64,000 nucleotides of DNA, taken from positions 73,055,649 through 73,119,648 of the forward strand of contig NC_092039.1 in NCBI RefSeq assembly GCF_003086295.3. The letters are read 5' to 3'. A program made the translations under genes and the position numbers. The notes under the pieces were generated by a model. That model did not search any database. It worked only from the letters and a program-made list of their open reading frames with translations, and was not told the DNA's origin. Below are positions 9,898 to 21,685 of this stretch, one piece after another (within the stretch, counting starts at the first letter, position 1; every line of letters begins with the position of its first letter). This DNA is from Arachis hypogaea. Taxonomy: Eukaryota; Streptophyta; Magnoliopsida; Fabales; Fabaceae.

Positions 9898-10870
9898 CCC
9901 TGAGAGACATGTTCATGGAAGATTCGCAGGAGGAGGGATCTCTAAATCATCTCGCAAAAGACACCTCAAAGAGGTATATTAAGGAAGGGAGAAAGGTTTG
10001 AATAGGACAACGGGGTGCAAACAAGCCTTCCGAGATTTCAAAAGTTCTTGGGGCAACCACCCATTCTTCCCCAACCAAGGGAAAGTGAAAAGCTCATATT
10101 ATACCTCGTAGTGGGAAGTCGGGCAATAGCCTCATCACTAGTTAAAGAAGACAAAAGTGGACAACAACCCATCTACTTCATCATCAAGGCTCTACAAGGG
10201 GCCGAACTATACTATCAAAAGATAAAAAAGTTCGCCTACGCTCCCATACTCACCTTTCGATGACTCCACCCATACTTTCAAGCTCACACTATCAGAGTTC
10301 GGACCAACCAGCCCATCGAAGGCATCCTACAAGAAAACAGACTTAGTAGGAAGAATTCTATAGTGGGCAGTCAGAATCAATCTTTGATATAAAGCTCAGA
10401 CAGCCATCAAATCATAGTACTTGGCCGACTTCATTACAGAGTACACTGACACCCCGGGAACTCCTACAAAATGGAAACTCTACATGGATGACTCTTCAAA
10501 CAAAACCGAGAGTGGTGCATGTGTAATTATAGAAAAGCGATCAGGGAAGCCAAATCAAGCCAAATGACCAAGCTGAATACGAGGCACTACTGGCTGGTTT
10601 AAGGCTAGCTAAGAAGGTAGGAGCTTACCATGTCCAATGACTCACAAGTAGTCACCTCACAAATAGAAGGGAGCAACCAAGCTGAGGATCCCACGACAAA
10701 AAATACCTCGGGTAATTCGGGGGACCCTGGACAAAACCAGAGAACAGCTCAGACAATTCAGGGGACCCTGGACAAAAATAGAAAACAGCTCGGACATTTC
10801 GGGGAATATGAAGTCTGACACATACCTCGGGAGCAGAATGCCCAAGCTGATGCATTTTCAAAACTAGCCA
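9898..10870 (+). pseudogene. pol: B: protease-side relic joined to RNase H region
   Basis: NHLAKDTSKRYI (about 9945) corresponds to the sequence before A's protease. Near 9990 it jumps to the end of the reverse transcriptase (CKQAFRDFKKFLGQPPIL), so the protease and the catalytic core are gone. Then come PIYFIIKALQGAE, LADFITEYT, a DSQ element, and REQNAQADAFSKLANTKPGG near 10835. Many stops. Confidence 0.8.
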
Positions 10871-11214
10871 ACACCAAACCAGGGGGCAATAACAGAAGCC
10901 TCATCCAGGCTACATCACAAGACCACAACAAGTCAATCTCAGGGATGTACTCAGGGTCAGCCACAGTAACACGCATTAAAAAACTATGGAATCCAGCCAA
11001 TTAGACATGCCGTCCGGGATCTTAGTATACATCTCAAAGACATAGGTCAACTATGGGGTTACTACCAAACAACTCGGGTAACAACTCGAACAATAACAGC
11101 AAAATATCAGGTGTCAGATACAACAGTAAAAGGGAAACCCCAGGACTCACACGAAGGTCCAGGGGCACCCTTTGGAGGCAACAACGGAGCAAAAACCCAA
11201 ATACAAAGTCAAAG
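10871..11214 (+). pseudogene. B: heavily decayed start of integrase
   Basis: By position this should hold the integrase N-terminus, but only scattered similarity to A is visible. Confidence 0.4.
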
Positions 11215-12090
11215 CTTTACATCAAAAAGCATGCCAACTTCCACATTGCCCCACCAGAGGAGCTCATCAGTGTAACATCACCTTGGCCGTTCGCAAAGAG
11301 GGGACTCGACCTCCTCGGACTATTTCCCCAAGGATTGGGACAAGTCAAGTTCCTCATTATAGGGGTGTTCATAAAATGGATTCAGGCAGAGCCCCTAACT
11401 AATGCCACTGCTCAAAGAAGTCAGAAAATTCTTGTATAGAAACATTATTACAAGCACCAATTCACATCCGTAGAACACCCACAAGCCAATGGACAAGCAG
11501 AAGCTGCCAACAAAGTCATACTAGCTAGGTTAAAACGGAGACTACAGGACGCAAAGGGAGCTTGGGCTGAAGAGCTCCCACAAGTCCTATGGGCATATCG
11601 GACAACTCCACACTTCACCACGGGGAATCACCCTTACGATTGATTTATGGAATGGAGGCAATGATCCCAGTAGAGATCAAAGAAGGATCCCCCAGAATGA
11701 TCTTCTACAATGAAGAGGTCAACTCCCAAATCCAAAGGAAAGAACTCGACCTACTTCCAAGAGTCCGAGAGAGAGCTCCGATCAAGGAAGAGGCGTTAAA
11801 ACGTCGAATGGCCTCAAGATACAATCAGAAGGTAGTACAGCGAAGCTTTGCCAACAACAACCTCATCCTAATCCGAAATGATATCAGAACAACTCGGCCT
11901 GGAGAAGGAAAGCTAGCAGCCAACTGGAAAGGACCATACCAAGTTGTTTAGAAGAATTGGGGAAAGGTTGCTACAGACTGTCCGAACTGGAAGGGCAAGA
12001 GCTACCAAGGTCATGGCATGCCTGCAATCTAAAAAGGGCGCCAGGCCGAGATCCAAAAAGATTGCCCGACCTAGAAAGGTAAGTACTAAC
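11215..12090 (+). pseudogene. pol: B: integrase with internal deletion
   Basis: KKHANFHIAPPEELISVTSP leads into GLDLLGLFPQGLGQVKFLII, keeping the first catalytic Asp that A has lost. The stretch with DNGTQF is deleted near 11440. EHPQANGQAEAANK keeps the catalytic Glu. A C-terminal domain (MEAMIPVE, LAANWKGPYQV, WHACNL) ends near 12080. Confidence 0.85.
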
Positions 12091-12169
12091 ATGTACACAC
12101 TCTTATCTTTATATTATTGTTTAAAAGATTGCAGATTCCCTAAAAAGTTTCCTACCAAGACGCCCGACT

Positions 12170-12720
12170 ACGGAAGGTCGGCAAGGTGAAACACCAAAAT
12201 CTCCGCCCGATCACAACAAAGTCGGCAAGGTGAAACACCAAAATCACCGCCCGATCACGACAAAGTCGGCAAGATGAAAACCAAACTCATCGTCCGATTA
12301 CAAAGCGACAAGTCGGCAAGGTGAAAACCAACTTCACCGCACGACCACGATGAAAACCAAATTCATCATTTGATTTCGACAAAGTGAAAACAAAATTCAC
12401 TGCTATACCAAGACGCATTAATCTGAAACACAAATTTCACTGCCGGATCACGACAAGGTCGTCAGGGTGAAAACCAAATTCACCGCCCGATCATGATAAA
12501 AGTCGGGAAAGATGAAACCAGAATTCATCACCTGATTTCAACAAGGTCGGCAAAAAAGTGAAAGCAGAGTTCATCGCCTGATTATAAAGCAACAGATCGA
12601 CAGAAAGTGAAAAACAATTTCACTGCACGATCACGATAAAGACAACCATCCGATAAAAGTGAAAACGCGATTCACCCAAAGGACGATCTAGAGATGACAA
12701 CCACATTCTACAAATCGGCA
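12170..12720. repeat. Degenerate tandem repeats in B's 3' region, 45-60 bp
   Basis: Eight or nine imperfect units with GTCGGCAAGGTGAAA, ACCAAA and CACCGCCCGATCACGA elements. No coding frame is supported. Confidence 0.7.
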
Positions 12721-12889
12721 AAGATGAACACAGAATAATGTAAGAAGTTATCGAAAGTGATCTAAAAAAGAACTTGACGAGGTCTTACGGATCGCTAAAA
12801 TAATAACTTAAGGACTGGTCGAATGTTAAGAAGTCGAACCAAGTCAACCCAAGTTATAAGTAAACCCTGGAAAGAGGTCTGGCCAACCC

Positions 12890-13265
12890 TATTAAAGAGG
12901 ATTACTTTAACTTAGAAGGGCCTGACATAACAAAGTCAGCCCAAAACAAAAAGTTATACAAGTAGTCCCTGAAAGAGATCTGACAAAGATCCAAGAAAGA
13001 GGACTACAAAAAATAACTTAAAGGAGACCGACATAACAAAGTCGGACTCCTACCACTAAAAAGTTATCAAAGTAATCCCTGAAAGAGATCTGACAAAGAT
13101 CCAAGAAAGAGGATTACGAAATAACTTAGAAGAGATCGACATAAAGAAGTCGATCTCCTACAACGGACAAGTTATAAAAGTAATCCCTGAAAGAGACCTG
13201 ACAAAGGTCCAAGAAAGAGGATTACAAAAATAACTTAGAAGGGCCCGACATGAAGAAGTCAACCC
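12890..13265. repeat. Tandem repeats of 104-110 bp in B, counterpart of A's array
   Basis: Four units. Each holds AGTTAT...ATAACT and AGTAATCC...GGATTAC pairings around an inner GACCT...AGGTC pair, and a GAC...GTC dyad such as GAGATCGAC...GTCGATCTC. These are the same structures as in A's array (AGTTAC...GTAACT), with changes on both arms. Confidence 0.75.
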
Positions 13266-13297
13266 GAGCCAATTAAAGCGACAGATTGGATCGACTA

Positions 13298-13485
13298 GAA
13301 GAAGTCGGACCAACAAAAGCTACCTCTTGGACCGACAAGAACAAGTCGGACCAACGAAAGCTGCTGCTTGGACCGACAAGAAGAAGTCGGACCAACGAAA
13401 GCTACAGCTTGGACTGACAAAAAGAAGTCGAACCAACAAAAGCTACAGCTTGGACCGACAAAAAGAAGTCGGACTAACAAAAAAC
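13298..13485. repeat. 42-bp tandem repeat, five units, in B
   Basis: GTCGGACCAAC recurs at 13304, 13345, 13386, 13427 (changed) and 13469. Each unit can pair TTGGACCGAC with GTCGGACCAA with one mismatch. Confidence 0.8.
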
Positions 13486-14590
13486 GTGCGCTAAAACGGA
13501 CATAGCTCTGCCCAAAAAGCCACGGCTCCACGACAAGGCTATCAAAATTGTTCAAAATGACTAAAAAGTATTCTACGAGAATACTAAAAAGTCGTCGGAC
13601 AAAGTTAGCCCCAAGGACCACCTCGACCAAACAGAAAGTGGACGAAACCAGAAGTGATCAAAAGAGGTCAGACAATAAAGTACCGACACTCTACAAAGAT
13701 CCACAAAAAAGGACAAAGACATCTCGCAACGGCCAGAGGAAGGCCAAAAATGCTTTGCTAAAAAAAATATGAAGTCTTGGAAAAAGACACTCCTTAAAAG
13801 GAAAAAGCACAAATCAAAGACGGAGCTAAAAAGTCATCCAAAACAAACTATAAAGAGGTTCCCCATCGGAACACTACCTAAAAAGTTGTTGGATTATGAC
13901 TAAAAAGCCCGAACAGCGAAGACAAACAAGTCAGAAGAAGGCTGAAAAGTCCCCTCAACAAAGTAAAAGGGGCAATACTAGACTCGCACAAGGCGAAACT
14001 ACTCAAAGATCGACCAAAGTCAGGATGCTTGAGCATGACTTCCCCAAAGAGATCGAAACTCTGAAAGCACGGTCTCACGGAAAAGTCCGAACTCAAGCAG
14101 GGGCAAAGCCATACAGGTCGACGTCAGCTAAAGTAGAGGTGCAAGTATGATCTCAAAAAAAGAACAAGCCATAAAGGTTCGAAAACAACCTAAGGCTCAA
14201 ATGTGCTCAGCCAAAAGGGAAACAACTCCACTCAAAGAAGGCACAATCTCAAACAGGGCTACGAACGTCATCCGAGATTAAAAAAGGTTCTACATAAAAG
14301 AACACTAAAAAAGTCATTGGACAAATCACTAAAAGTCCGGATATTAAGCCGCAAGGACAACTTCGCCAAAGCAGAGGGTTGTCAACACAAACTTAAAGCA
14401 AGGCGTGATCCAGAAGGCAAGGGTAGAAAACCCACGCTACCACTTAAAAGAGGTTGGACTGTGAAGTACTAAACCTCTAGAAAATCTACAGAGATTGCAA
14501 AGCAATGAAGAAACAAGCCAGACAGATGCTCGAGCACGACTTCCAAAGAGATCGAAGCTTTGAAAAGCATGATCTCATGGAAAGATCGAA
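13486..14590. other. Remaining 3' region of B
   Basis: A-rich on the plus strand and full of partial direct repeats (AAAGTC, CTAAAAAGTC...). By position the antisense gene would lie here on the minus strand, but its PNSW or coiled-coil parts were not found. Either it was never present in B or it is lost. Confidence 0.5.
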
Positions 14591-14605
14591 CTCAAGCAGG
14601 GGCAC
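14591..14605 (+). promoter_or_regulatory. Polypurine tract of B
   Basis: CTCAAGCAGGGGCAC directly before the 3' LTR, matching the equivalent place in A and C. Confidence 0.75.
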
Positions 14606-15151
14606 TGTTCATACCCTGGGTCAAGCTGTTCGACCCGGGATGTTTAGCGACAAGCCGACCGACCTCTTCAGGTCAGACTATCCGACCTCTTCTCAAAGAG
14701 CTCGGCCAACTTGCCAAAGGAGCCCAAAGCAGGCCTAAAATGAAGGAACACAGTCCAATCTAAAGGCAGCTAAAGCCCAGAAAGATAAAGGCGGTTCCCT
14801 TGAAGATAAGATGACCTCACTTAAAGATAAGATAAAGATAAGATAAGATAACTAACTTATCTTATCCACAGGAGGCCACATCTCACCGTTATAAATACAC
14901 TGGAGCACCCAGGTATAACTCATACTCTGATTCTACTCAATACCTGCTTAATACTCTTGCTAACTTAAGCATCGGAGTCCCTTGCAGGTACCCCCCACCC
15001 TCCGGGGACGAAGGATCAGCACCACCACCAAGTCCAACAAAGTCGGACACACCAGCTCCGGCCGCCGTACACCTGCCGGACACGTCGGCTCCGACCAACA
15101 TAGAAGATCTCATCCGAGATCGACCTACAGTTTCAGGTAACCCTGGAAACA
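14606..15151 (+). repeat. 3' LTR of B
   Basis: Matches 8123-8699 with the same start and end and the same GATAAG array and TATA box (14890-14897). It is about 30 bp shorter. The duplication GCAGG follows at 15152-15156. Confidence 0.92.
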
Positions 15152-15156
15152 GCAGG

Positions 15157-15575
15157 TATTTGACTTCTCTTATGAAACCTGCCTCCAGTAGAGCTCGTAC
15201 CTGTTCTTCCACAGCTTGAGAGCGTTATGCTCCTAGCTTTCTACGCCTCTATTGTACCGGCTGAGATCCTGGGTAGACTGCTAGTTTGTGGCACATTAGC
15301 TTGGGATCTATGCCCGGCATGTCTGCGGCCATCCACGCAAAGAGGTCGACGTTGTCTCGTAGAAACTATATGAGTGATTCTTTTATGTCTCCTTTCAGGA
15401 GTGTGCCGATATTGGTCATTTGGTCTGGGGTATCCCCGATCTGGATTTTCTCTATTTCACCTTCAGGTTGTGGGCGGAGCTCTTCCCGCCTCTGAACTCC
15501 ACCGAGCTCTATTGTGTGGAATGCTTCTCCTCTGCGTCTGAGGCTTAGACTTTCGTTGAAACAGCGGCGCGCCAT
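15157..15575 (-). pseudogene. pol: A: reverse transcriptase, N-terminal part
   Basis: On the minus strand: WMAADMPGIDPKLMCHKLAV, a QRRRKLG-like stretch, then EEQVRALLEAGFIREVKY. It is cut at 15157 by B and continues at 8117. At least two stops are present. The order and spacing match Tat-lineage reverse transcriptases. Confidence 0.88.
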
Positions 15576-16190
15576 TTTCTGATCTACTTTTATCGTAACT
15601 ATCCCTCATCCAATTGGGAACTTCATGCATAGATTTGGAGTCGAGACTATTGCACCAAGCTGATTTAATGTTGTCCGACCTATTAGGGCATTGTAGGCTG
15701 AACTTACATTGACTACGATGTAATCTATTTGAGTGTTCTTGACTGACTTCCTTTTCCAAAAGTTGTATGGAGCGAGATGTATCCCATCGGTTGAACCGGG
15801 GTATCTCCTAGTCCGAACAGGCTGTCCGAATATGCTCTGAGTTCTTTTTGAATAAGATATCGGCGGAGCTCCCCTGGTCTATCAACGTGCGGTGAAGATT
15901 TTCATTTGCCAGTATAATAGTGATGACCATGGGATCGTCATGTCCTGATGCGATGCCGGATGTGTCTTCCTTGGTGAAAGTAATCGCCGGGATGTCGGGT
16001 GCTTCCTCTTTTCCTGCGACGTGATATACGTCTTTGAGATGCCTTTTGCGAGATGATTTGGAGATTCCTCCCCCGGTGAATCCGTCGTGTATCTTGTGGA
16101 CATGTCTTTCTGGTGTACGAGATGATCACACAGTTTGTTCGACATCTTCTGCTCTTCTTCTTTTTCTTTGCTCATCGTCATGGGTGGCCA
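15576..16190 (-). pseudogene. pol: A: aspartic protease
   Basis: The active-site motif DQGSSADI is encoded on the minus strand near 15860-15890. Further on, YNALIGRTTLNQLGAIVST and PNLCMKFP (about 15610-15690) form the second conserved block of Tat-lineage proteases. Frameshifts separate the blocks. Confidence 0.85.
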
Positions 16191-16194
16191 GATA

Positions 16195-17361
16195 TCAATC
16201 TAGCTTTCCTTCTCTTACTAGATTTTCTATGACAATTTTTAGGTCAAAACACTCATTGGTAGAGTGCCTGCGGATCTGATGGTATTCACAATATTTGGCC
16301 CGGTTTCCTCCTCCTTTTTTGCCTTTGAGTGGCCGAGCTGGTGGTATTTTTTCCGTGTTGCAAACCTCTCTGTATACATCCACAAGAGATACCCGAAGAG
16401 GGGTGTAGTTGTGGTATTTTTTTATTTTTTCTCTATGTCGGTCTTCCTTCTTTCTGGAATCTTTGTCTTTATCCCGGGGGTGAATCCGGCTTTCGAGATT
16501 TCTCCTAATCGGGAGTTTTCGTCCATTTTGATGTACTTTTCTGCTCGTTCCTGCATCTCGTTCAAAGATGTGGGGTATTTCTTTGATATAAATTGACTAA
16601 AGGGCCCTTCTCGTAAGCCATTAATGAGGCCCATAATAGCGGCTTCTGTTGGCAATTTCTGTATATCCATGCATGTCTTGTTGAATCTTTCCATGTAGTT
16701 GCGCAGGGTTTCTCGTTCTCCTTGTCTGATTCCCAGTTAGCTCAGAGCATGTTTAGCTTTGTCCTTTTGGATGGAGAATCTAGCCAGGAATTTCTTAGCC
16801 ATGTCGTCGAAACTTGAGATGGACCTAGGAGGGAGGTTGTCGAACCATATAATTGCTGTTTTTGTTAAAGTAGTTGGAAAGGCTTTGCAACGAACTGCAT
16901 CTGAGGTGTCGGTGAGATACATTCTGCTTCTGAAGTTGCTGAGATGATGGCCGGGATCTGTAGTGCCGTCGTATAAGGTCATGTCTGGGAGTTTTAAAGT
17001 CCTTTGGGATTTTCATCTTCATGATCTCCTTGGTGAATGGGTCTTGCTCCTTTCGAGCGTTATCTTCGGGAGGGGATCAACTGGCTTTGGTCTTGACATC
17101 GGCTTCAAGTTTTAGGAGTTTATTTTCCAATTCCCGGCGTCGCCTTATTTCCCTTTGTAGGTCCTTCTCGGCCTCTCGTTGACGTAGGACATCTTCTTCA
17201 AGTTGTTTTAACCGGTCTTGAAATGCATCTAAGGCTCCCTCGTTTAGGGAGTTCTTCTTGTTGTTGATTTGGGAAGTATCTTTTGGTATGGTGTCTGCAT
17301 TTTTATATGGCGTTCTTTCTTCTAAATCTGAGGCGTGGTCGTTGTCATGGTCGTCCGCCAT
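16195..17361 (-). pseudogene. gag: A: gag
   Basis: Starts at 17361 in a CACCATGGCGG context, about 25 bases past the primer-binding site. In order: an acidic N-terminus, a charged coiled coil (RRRRELENKLLKLEAD), IPKDFK, a frameshift, YDGTTDPGHHL, SRMYLTDTSDAVRCKAFPTT, WFDNLPPRSI, MERFNKTC, INGLREGPFSQ, ERAEKYI, VCNTEKIPPA, and a zinc-finger-like CEYHQIRRHSTNEC near 16270. It is the structural capsid protein of the element. At least three frameshifts or stops. Confidence 0.88.
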
Positions 17362-17382
17362 GGTGATGGGATGACTTCCAGG

Positions 17383-17402
17383 TTCCTCGACAACGGCGCC
17401 AA
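17383..17402 (-). promoter_or_regulatory. Primer-binding site of A
   Basis: On the minus strand TGGCGCCGTTGTCGAGGAAC follows the 5' LTR. It is close to the tRNA-Asp-complementary TGGCGCCGTTGCCGGGGA. Confidence 0.75.
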
Positions 17403-17911
17403 TGTTCCGAGGGTACCTGAAACTATAGGTCGATCTTGGATGAGATCTTCTGTGCTGGCCGGAACGGTTGTATCCGATTTGTTGGACTTGATGATGGTGC
17501 TAATTCCTTCGTCCCTGGAGGGTGGGGGGTACCTGCAAGGGACTCCGATGCTTAAGTTAGCAAGGGTATTAAGCAGGTATTGAGTAGAATCAGAGTATGA
17601 GTTATACCTGGGTGCTCCAGTGTATTTATAATGGTGTATAGTGACCTTTTTGGAGATAAGATAGTTATCTTTATCTTATCTTATCTTATCTTTAAGTGAG
17701 GTCATCTTATCTTCAAGGGCACCGCCCTAATCTCTATAGGCTTGGACTGCCTTAGGATTTGGGTCGTGTTCCTTTATTTGGGCCCTTCATTGGGCTTTCC
17801 TGGCAATTTGGCCGAGCTCTTTGAGAAGAGGTCGGGTAGCTTGACCTGAGGAGGTCGGTTGTCGCGTTGCTAGTCATCCCGGGTCGAACAGCTCGACCCA
17901 GGTTATGAACA
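17403..17911 (-). repeat. 5' LTR of A
   Basis: Same ends as 996-1504 and followed by the target duplication GATAG at 17912-17916. On the minus strand it carries the GATAAG array and a TATAAATA box (complement of 17623-17630). Confidence 0.93.
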
Positions 17912-17916
17912 GATAG

Positions 17917-18705
17917 TATAGTACATTTTACCAGAACTCTTATTTTTCTTCTCTGAACCATGAGCAACTAATCCTCCATTGGTAAGGTTAGGAGCTCTGT
18001 CTATTTGTATGTATTGATTGGTTTGATCTTTCTAATTTAATTCATGATTTATATTTCAATAGTTATTTTCATTCTTATTCTATGAATTTGGGTGGAACGG
18101 AAGTATGACCCATGTTCTAATTAAGTTCTTGTAAAACTTGGAAAAGCTCTTTACTTGAACAACAACTTGAAAACATATTATACTAAATTTCTAATTGTTT
18201 GTATTTAACGGGATACGTGACATATAATCCCCTTATTTTTGGATAATTAGGATTTTTGTGGCATATAAACTGAACTTTGAACTTCACCTTCTAATTGGAA
18301 TTAATTGACCAAGGAATTGGCAGTTAATGAATTTTAGAGGAGACTAGGAAAGACTAAGAAATTAGGGTCTAGTCACATAGTTTGCCATGAAATTAAATCT
18401 TGCATGATTAAATTAGTTAGTAATAAAAGTTAATCTGAAAAATAGATAATTCTAAAACCTTAACTGTTTCCTCAATACTTTATTCCCAACTTATTTATCT
18501 GCCTGTCTTTAATATTCCAAATTTAGTATTTAATGCTCTTTGAACTTCCAAACACTATGTTCTGCTTGTATAACTAATCCTATCAAACACTATTGTTGCT
18601 TAATCCATCAATCCTCATGGGATCGACCCTTACTTACGTAAGGTATTACTTGGTATGACCCGGTGCACTTGCCGGTTAGTTTGTGGGTTATAAAATACCG
18701 CATCA
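17917..18705 (+). repeat. 5' LTR of G, second part
   Basis: Continues exactly where 402-995 stops and matches 28942-29720. Ends CCGCATCA. Confidence 0.9.
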
Positions 18706-18711
18706 AGTTTT

Positions 18712-18731
18712 TGGCGTCGTTGCGGGGGATT
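18712..18731 (+). promoter_or_regulatory. Primer-binding site of G
   Basis: TGGCGTCGTTGCGGGGGATT after CATCAAGTTTT. Two changes from the tRNA-Asp type site TGGCGCCGTTGCCGGGGATT, so it is decayed. Confidence 0.75.
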
Positions 18732-19048
18732 GATAGTGATTAACAACTATTAGTTGTTTGATTGCTTAGATTAGGCATTTTATTTTTAATTTTATAAAAA
18801 TCTACTTTTAAAAAAATAAAAAATAAAAATATTTCAAAAAAATTTCAAAAATTTTTTTAAATAAATAAATAGCACCAATATTTTTTTTATTTCTGAAATT
18901 AAGTTTGGTGTTACCTTTTTATTTTTTTCTTTTTTCTATCTATTTATTTATTTTATTTAGTATTTTTTTCCTTACACAGGTTACCTCACTGGGAATTCTC
19001 TGCACTTTGACATAGAGATTCCCATTCTTTCTTGTTTTCTATTTGTTT
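18732..19048 (+). other. Leader of G with a pre-gag hairpin
   Basis: AT-rich leader containing one AAGTTTGGTGTTAC box near 18900. At 18991-19023 GGGAATTCTCT can pair with AGAGATTCCC (one bulged base). It ends about 25 bases before the gag start. Element E has the same hairpin (48204-48236) with paired changes. Confidence 0.6.
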
Positions 19049-20206
19049 ATGCACAGGAACAGAGACAAAGAACATCTCTTAGACTTTGATCCTGAACCTG
19101 AAAGGACTTTCAGGCGGTGTTTACAACAAGCAAGACTTTACAAGGCTGCAGAATCTACTATGGATCCAATTAATACTGATAATACCAATGCGGTAAACCC
19201 GAATGGGAATGAACAACAAAGGAGAGTACTTGGTTCTTTCTCCGCTCCTACAACAAATCTGTATGGAAAGAGCATTGTGGTGCCTCCTATTGCTGCGAAC
19301 AACTTTGAGTTAAAGCCTCAATTGGTCACTCTGGTGTAACAAAACTGCCAGTATCACGGTCTCCCCCACGAAGACCTAAATAAATTTCTTTCTAGTTTTC
19401 TGCAAATTTGTGATACTGTAAAGACAAATGGAGTAAACCCAGATGTGTACAAACTCATGCTCTTCCCATTTACTCTGAGGGATGGAGCAAAGCTATGGCT
19501 ATATTCCCAACCCAAGGAGAGTTTGGATACTTAGAACAAGGTGGTTACTAAGTTTCTCAAATTTTTCCCACCAAAGAAGCTAACTAAGCTTAGGGTGGAG
19601 GTTTAGACCTTCAGGCAGAAGGATGGTGAGACTCTGTATGAAGCTTGGGAGAGATACAAGCTACTGATTAGGTAATGCCCTCTAGACATGTTCTCTAAAT
19701 GGACTCAACTAGATATCTTTTATGAAGGCTTGGGTGAAATGTCCAAGATGTGCTTAGACAATTCTGCAGGAGGTTCATTGCATAAGAAGAACACACCGGA
19801 GGAGACTATTGAGCTAATTCAATTTGTTGCTAGCAACCAATATTTATACTCATCTAACAGGAATCCTGTGAACTCTGAGGCTCCTTAGAAGAGAGGCCTG
19901 TTGGAAGTAGAAGCTGTTAATGCTCTTCTTGCTCAGAACAAGCTGATGTCTCAGCAAATAAATCTGCTTACTCAACAGATGGGTGGCGTGCAAGTCTCAG
20001 CTATCAACACCCAAAATCCACCACAGGAAGTCTCTTATGACATGGCAGGTAACTTTATGCAAAATGATAATTATGATTATGCCCAACACTCTTCTGAACA
20101 GGTGAATTACATGGGGAGTGGTCCTAGGAATCCCAACAATGATCCATATTCTAAGACATACAACCAGGGATGGAGGAATCATCCAAATTTTGGATGGAGG
20201 GACCAA
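19049..20206 (+). pseudogene. gag: G: gag, N-terminal part (cut by H)
   Basis: MHRNRDKE start, PEPERTFRR, a NPNGNEQQRRVLG stretch, ANNFELKPQL, then the capsid core (FPFTLRDGAKLWL, FFPPKKLTKL, GETLYEAWERYK, LDIFYEGL, SAGGSLH), VASNQYLY, and GWRNHPNFGWRDQ. Stops near 19337, 19532, 19603, 19672 and 19886, mostly TAG or TAA at Gln or Trp positions. The frame continues exactly at 24690 beyond H, so H interrupted the gene without any other loss. Confidence 0.88.
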
Positions 20207-21685
20207 TGATAAACCACTATTTCATGGTTTATCTTGTGCTCAATTGAGTGGTTTTTATCAACTCTTTAACCCACTTATTCATACTATTTGCATGGTTTTA
20301 CAATTCCTTCCCAGAATTTGTGCGATGATTGAAAACATGCTTCTTTGGTCTTAATTTTTCTATGTTTAATCCTCTCTTATTACCATTCGATGCAATGATA
20401 TGTGTGTTAAGTGATTTCAGAGATTACAGGGTAGAAATGGCTTAGAGGATGGGAAAGGAAGCATGCAAAAGTGGAAGGAATACAAGAAGTTGAAGAAATT
20501 GCTAAGCTGTCCAGCCTGGCCTCTTCGCACTCAAATGGTCATAACTTGAGCTACAAAGATCCAAATGAGATGGTTTTAGTTGTGTTGGAAAGCTAACATT
20601 CGGGGCTTCACAATGATATATAATTTACCATAGCTGCCCCAAAGTTAGGTGACACGAACGCGTGGATGACATGCCCGCATCGCATCTGCGAATTTCAATC
20701 CACGCAAACGCCTGGATGACGCCTCCATTAAACGCGTGGATGACGCGAACTAGCAGCAATTTCTGGGCTATTTTTGACCCAGTTTTTGGCCCAGAAGACA
20801 CAGATTAAAGGCTATAAAGTGAGGGAATCCATCCATTCATCAGATACATCATATACAACATACATTCATTCATAAATCACAATTTTCATAATTTAGATGT
20901 AGTTTTTAGAGAGAGAGGCTCTCTCCTCTCTCTTAGGAATTAGGATTAGGATTCCTCTTAAAGGACTTAGGAATATTTTCATCTTCTACAATTACAGGTT
21001 TAATGTTCCTTTTATTTATCTTTTCAATCTAATTTATGAACTTGTCCATGTTAGAATTGATATCTTTTATAATTTGAGGTATTTCAGACTCATGATTGCT
21101 TTCTTCTATTTATTATATAAATAATTTAGATTTTTCTCTTTTGCCTTTGGTTGATTAATTGGTAACTCTTGAGTTGTCAAACTCATCGTGATTGATAATT
21201 GTTATCTTTGCTGATTAATTTAGATTCCTATAACTCTAGTCTTTCCTTGAGGAGTTGACTAGGACTTTAGGTGTTAAATTAATTTGTCCACTTAACTGAC
21301 CTTCATAGTTAGAGGTTGACTTAGTGGGAGCAAAAATATAATTCTCGTCACCATTGATAAGGATAACTAGGATAGGACTTCTAGTTTTTATACATTGCCA
21401 AGAGTTTTATTAGTTATTAATTTATTAATTTCCTGCAATCTATTTCTCTTATTCAAACTTTTCAAAAACCCAAAAATAATGTTTTCCATAACCAATAATA
21501 AAATATACCTCCCTACAATTCCTTGAGAAGACGACCCGAGGTTTGAATACTTCGGTTTATAAATTTTATTGGGTTTGTTACTTGTGACAACCAAATGTTT
21601 GTACAAAAGGATTTTCTATTGGTTTAGAAGCTATACTTGCGATCATATTTTTATATTTCTTTACCGATAGGAAATCCGATCGTCA
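20207..21685 (+). repeat. 5' LTR of H
   Basis: TG...CA ends. Contains a CpG-rich patch (20651-20750) with ACGCGTGGATGAC-like repeats at about 445-540 bp from the start, a CTATAAAGTG TATA-like site near 20813, and a long AT-rich 3' part. Confidence 0.92.

Larger units (their letters stand above)
8123..15151 (+). mobile_element. Element B, Tat-like retrotransposon nested in A
   Basis: LTRs 8123-8699 (577 bp) and 14606-15151 (546 bp) start TGTTCATACCC, end in ACA, and are flanked by GCAGG (8118-8122 and 15152-15156). B belongs to the same family as A but faces the other way, so the nest contains family members as inverted copies. The interior is badly decayed: gag relics, a junction that removed protease and the reverse transcriptase core, RNase H relics, an integrase lacking its middle, and a repeat-rich 3' region with no recognisable antisense gene. 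Confidence 0.93.
996..17911 (-). mobile_element. Element A, Tat/Retand-like Ty3/gypsy retrotransposon
   Basis: Two 509-bp LTRs (996-1504 and 17403-17911) begin TGTTCCGAGG and end TATGAACA on the plus strand, and are flanked by the 5-bp duplication GATAG (991-995 and 17912-17916). Coding runs on the minus strand, so 17403-17911 is the 5' LTR. The interior reads gag, protease, reverse transcriptase, RNase H and integrase leftwards, then about 4.5 kb before the 3' LTR that carries an opposite-strand gene. Aligned by eye, the LTRs differ at roughly 30 positions (about 6%), so the insertion is not recent. Element B sits inside its reverse transcriptase. All open frames are broken. Confidence 0.93.
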
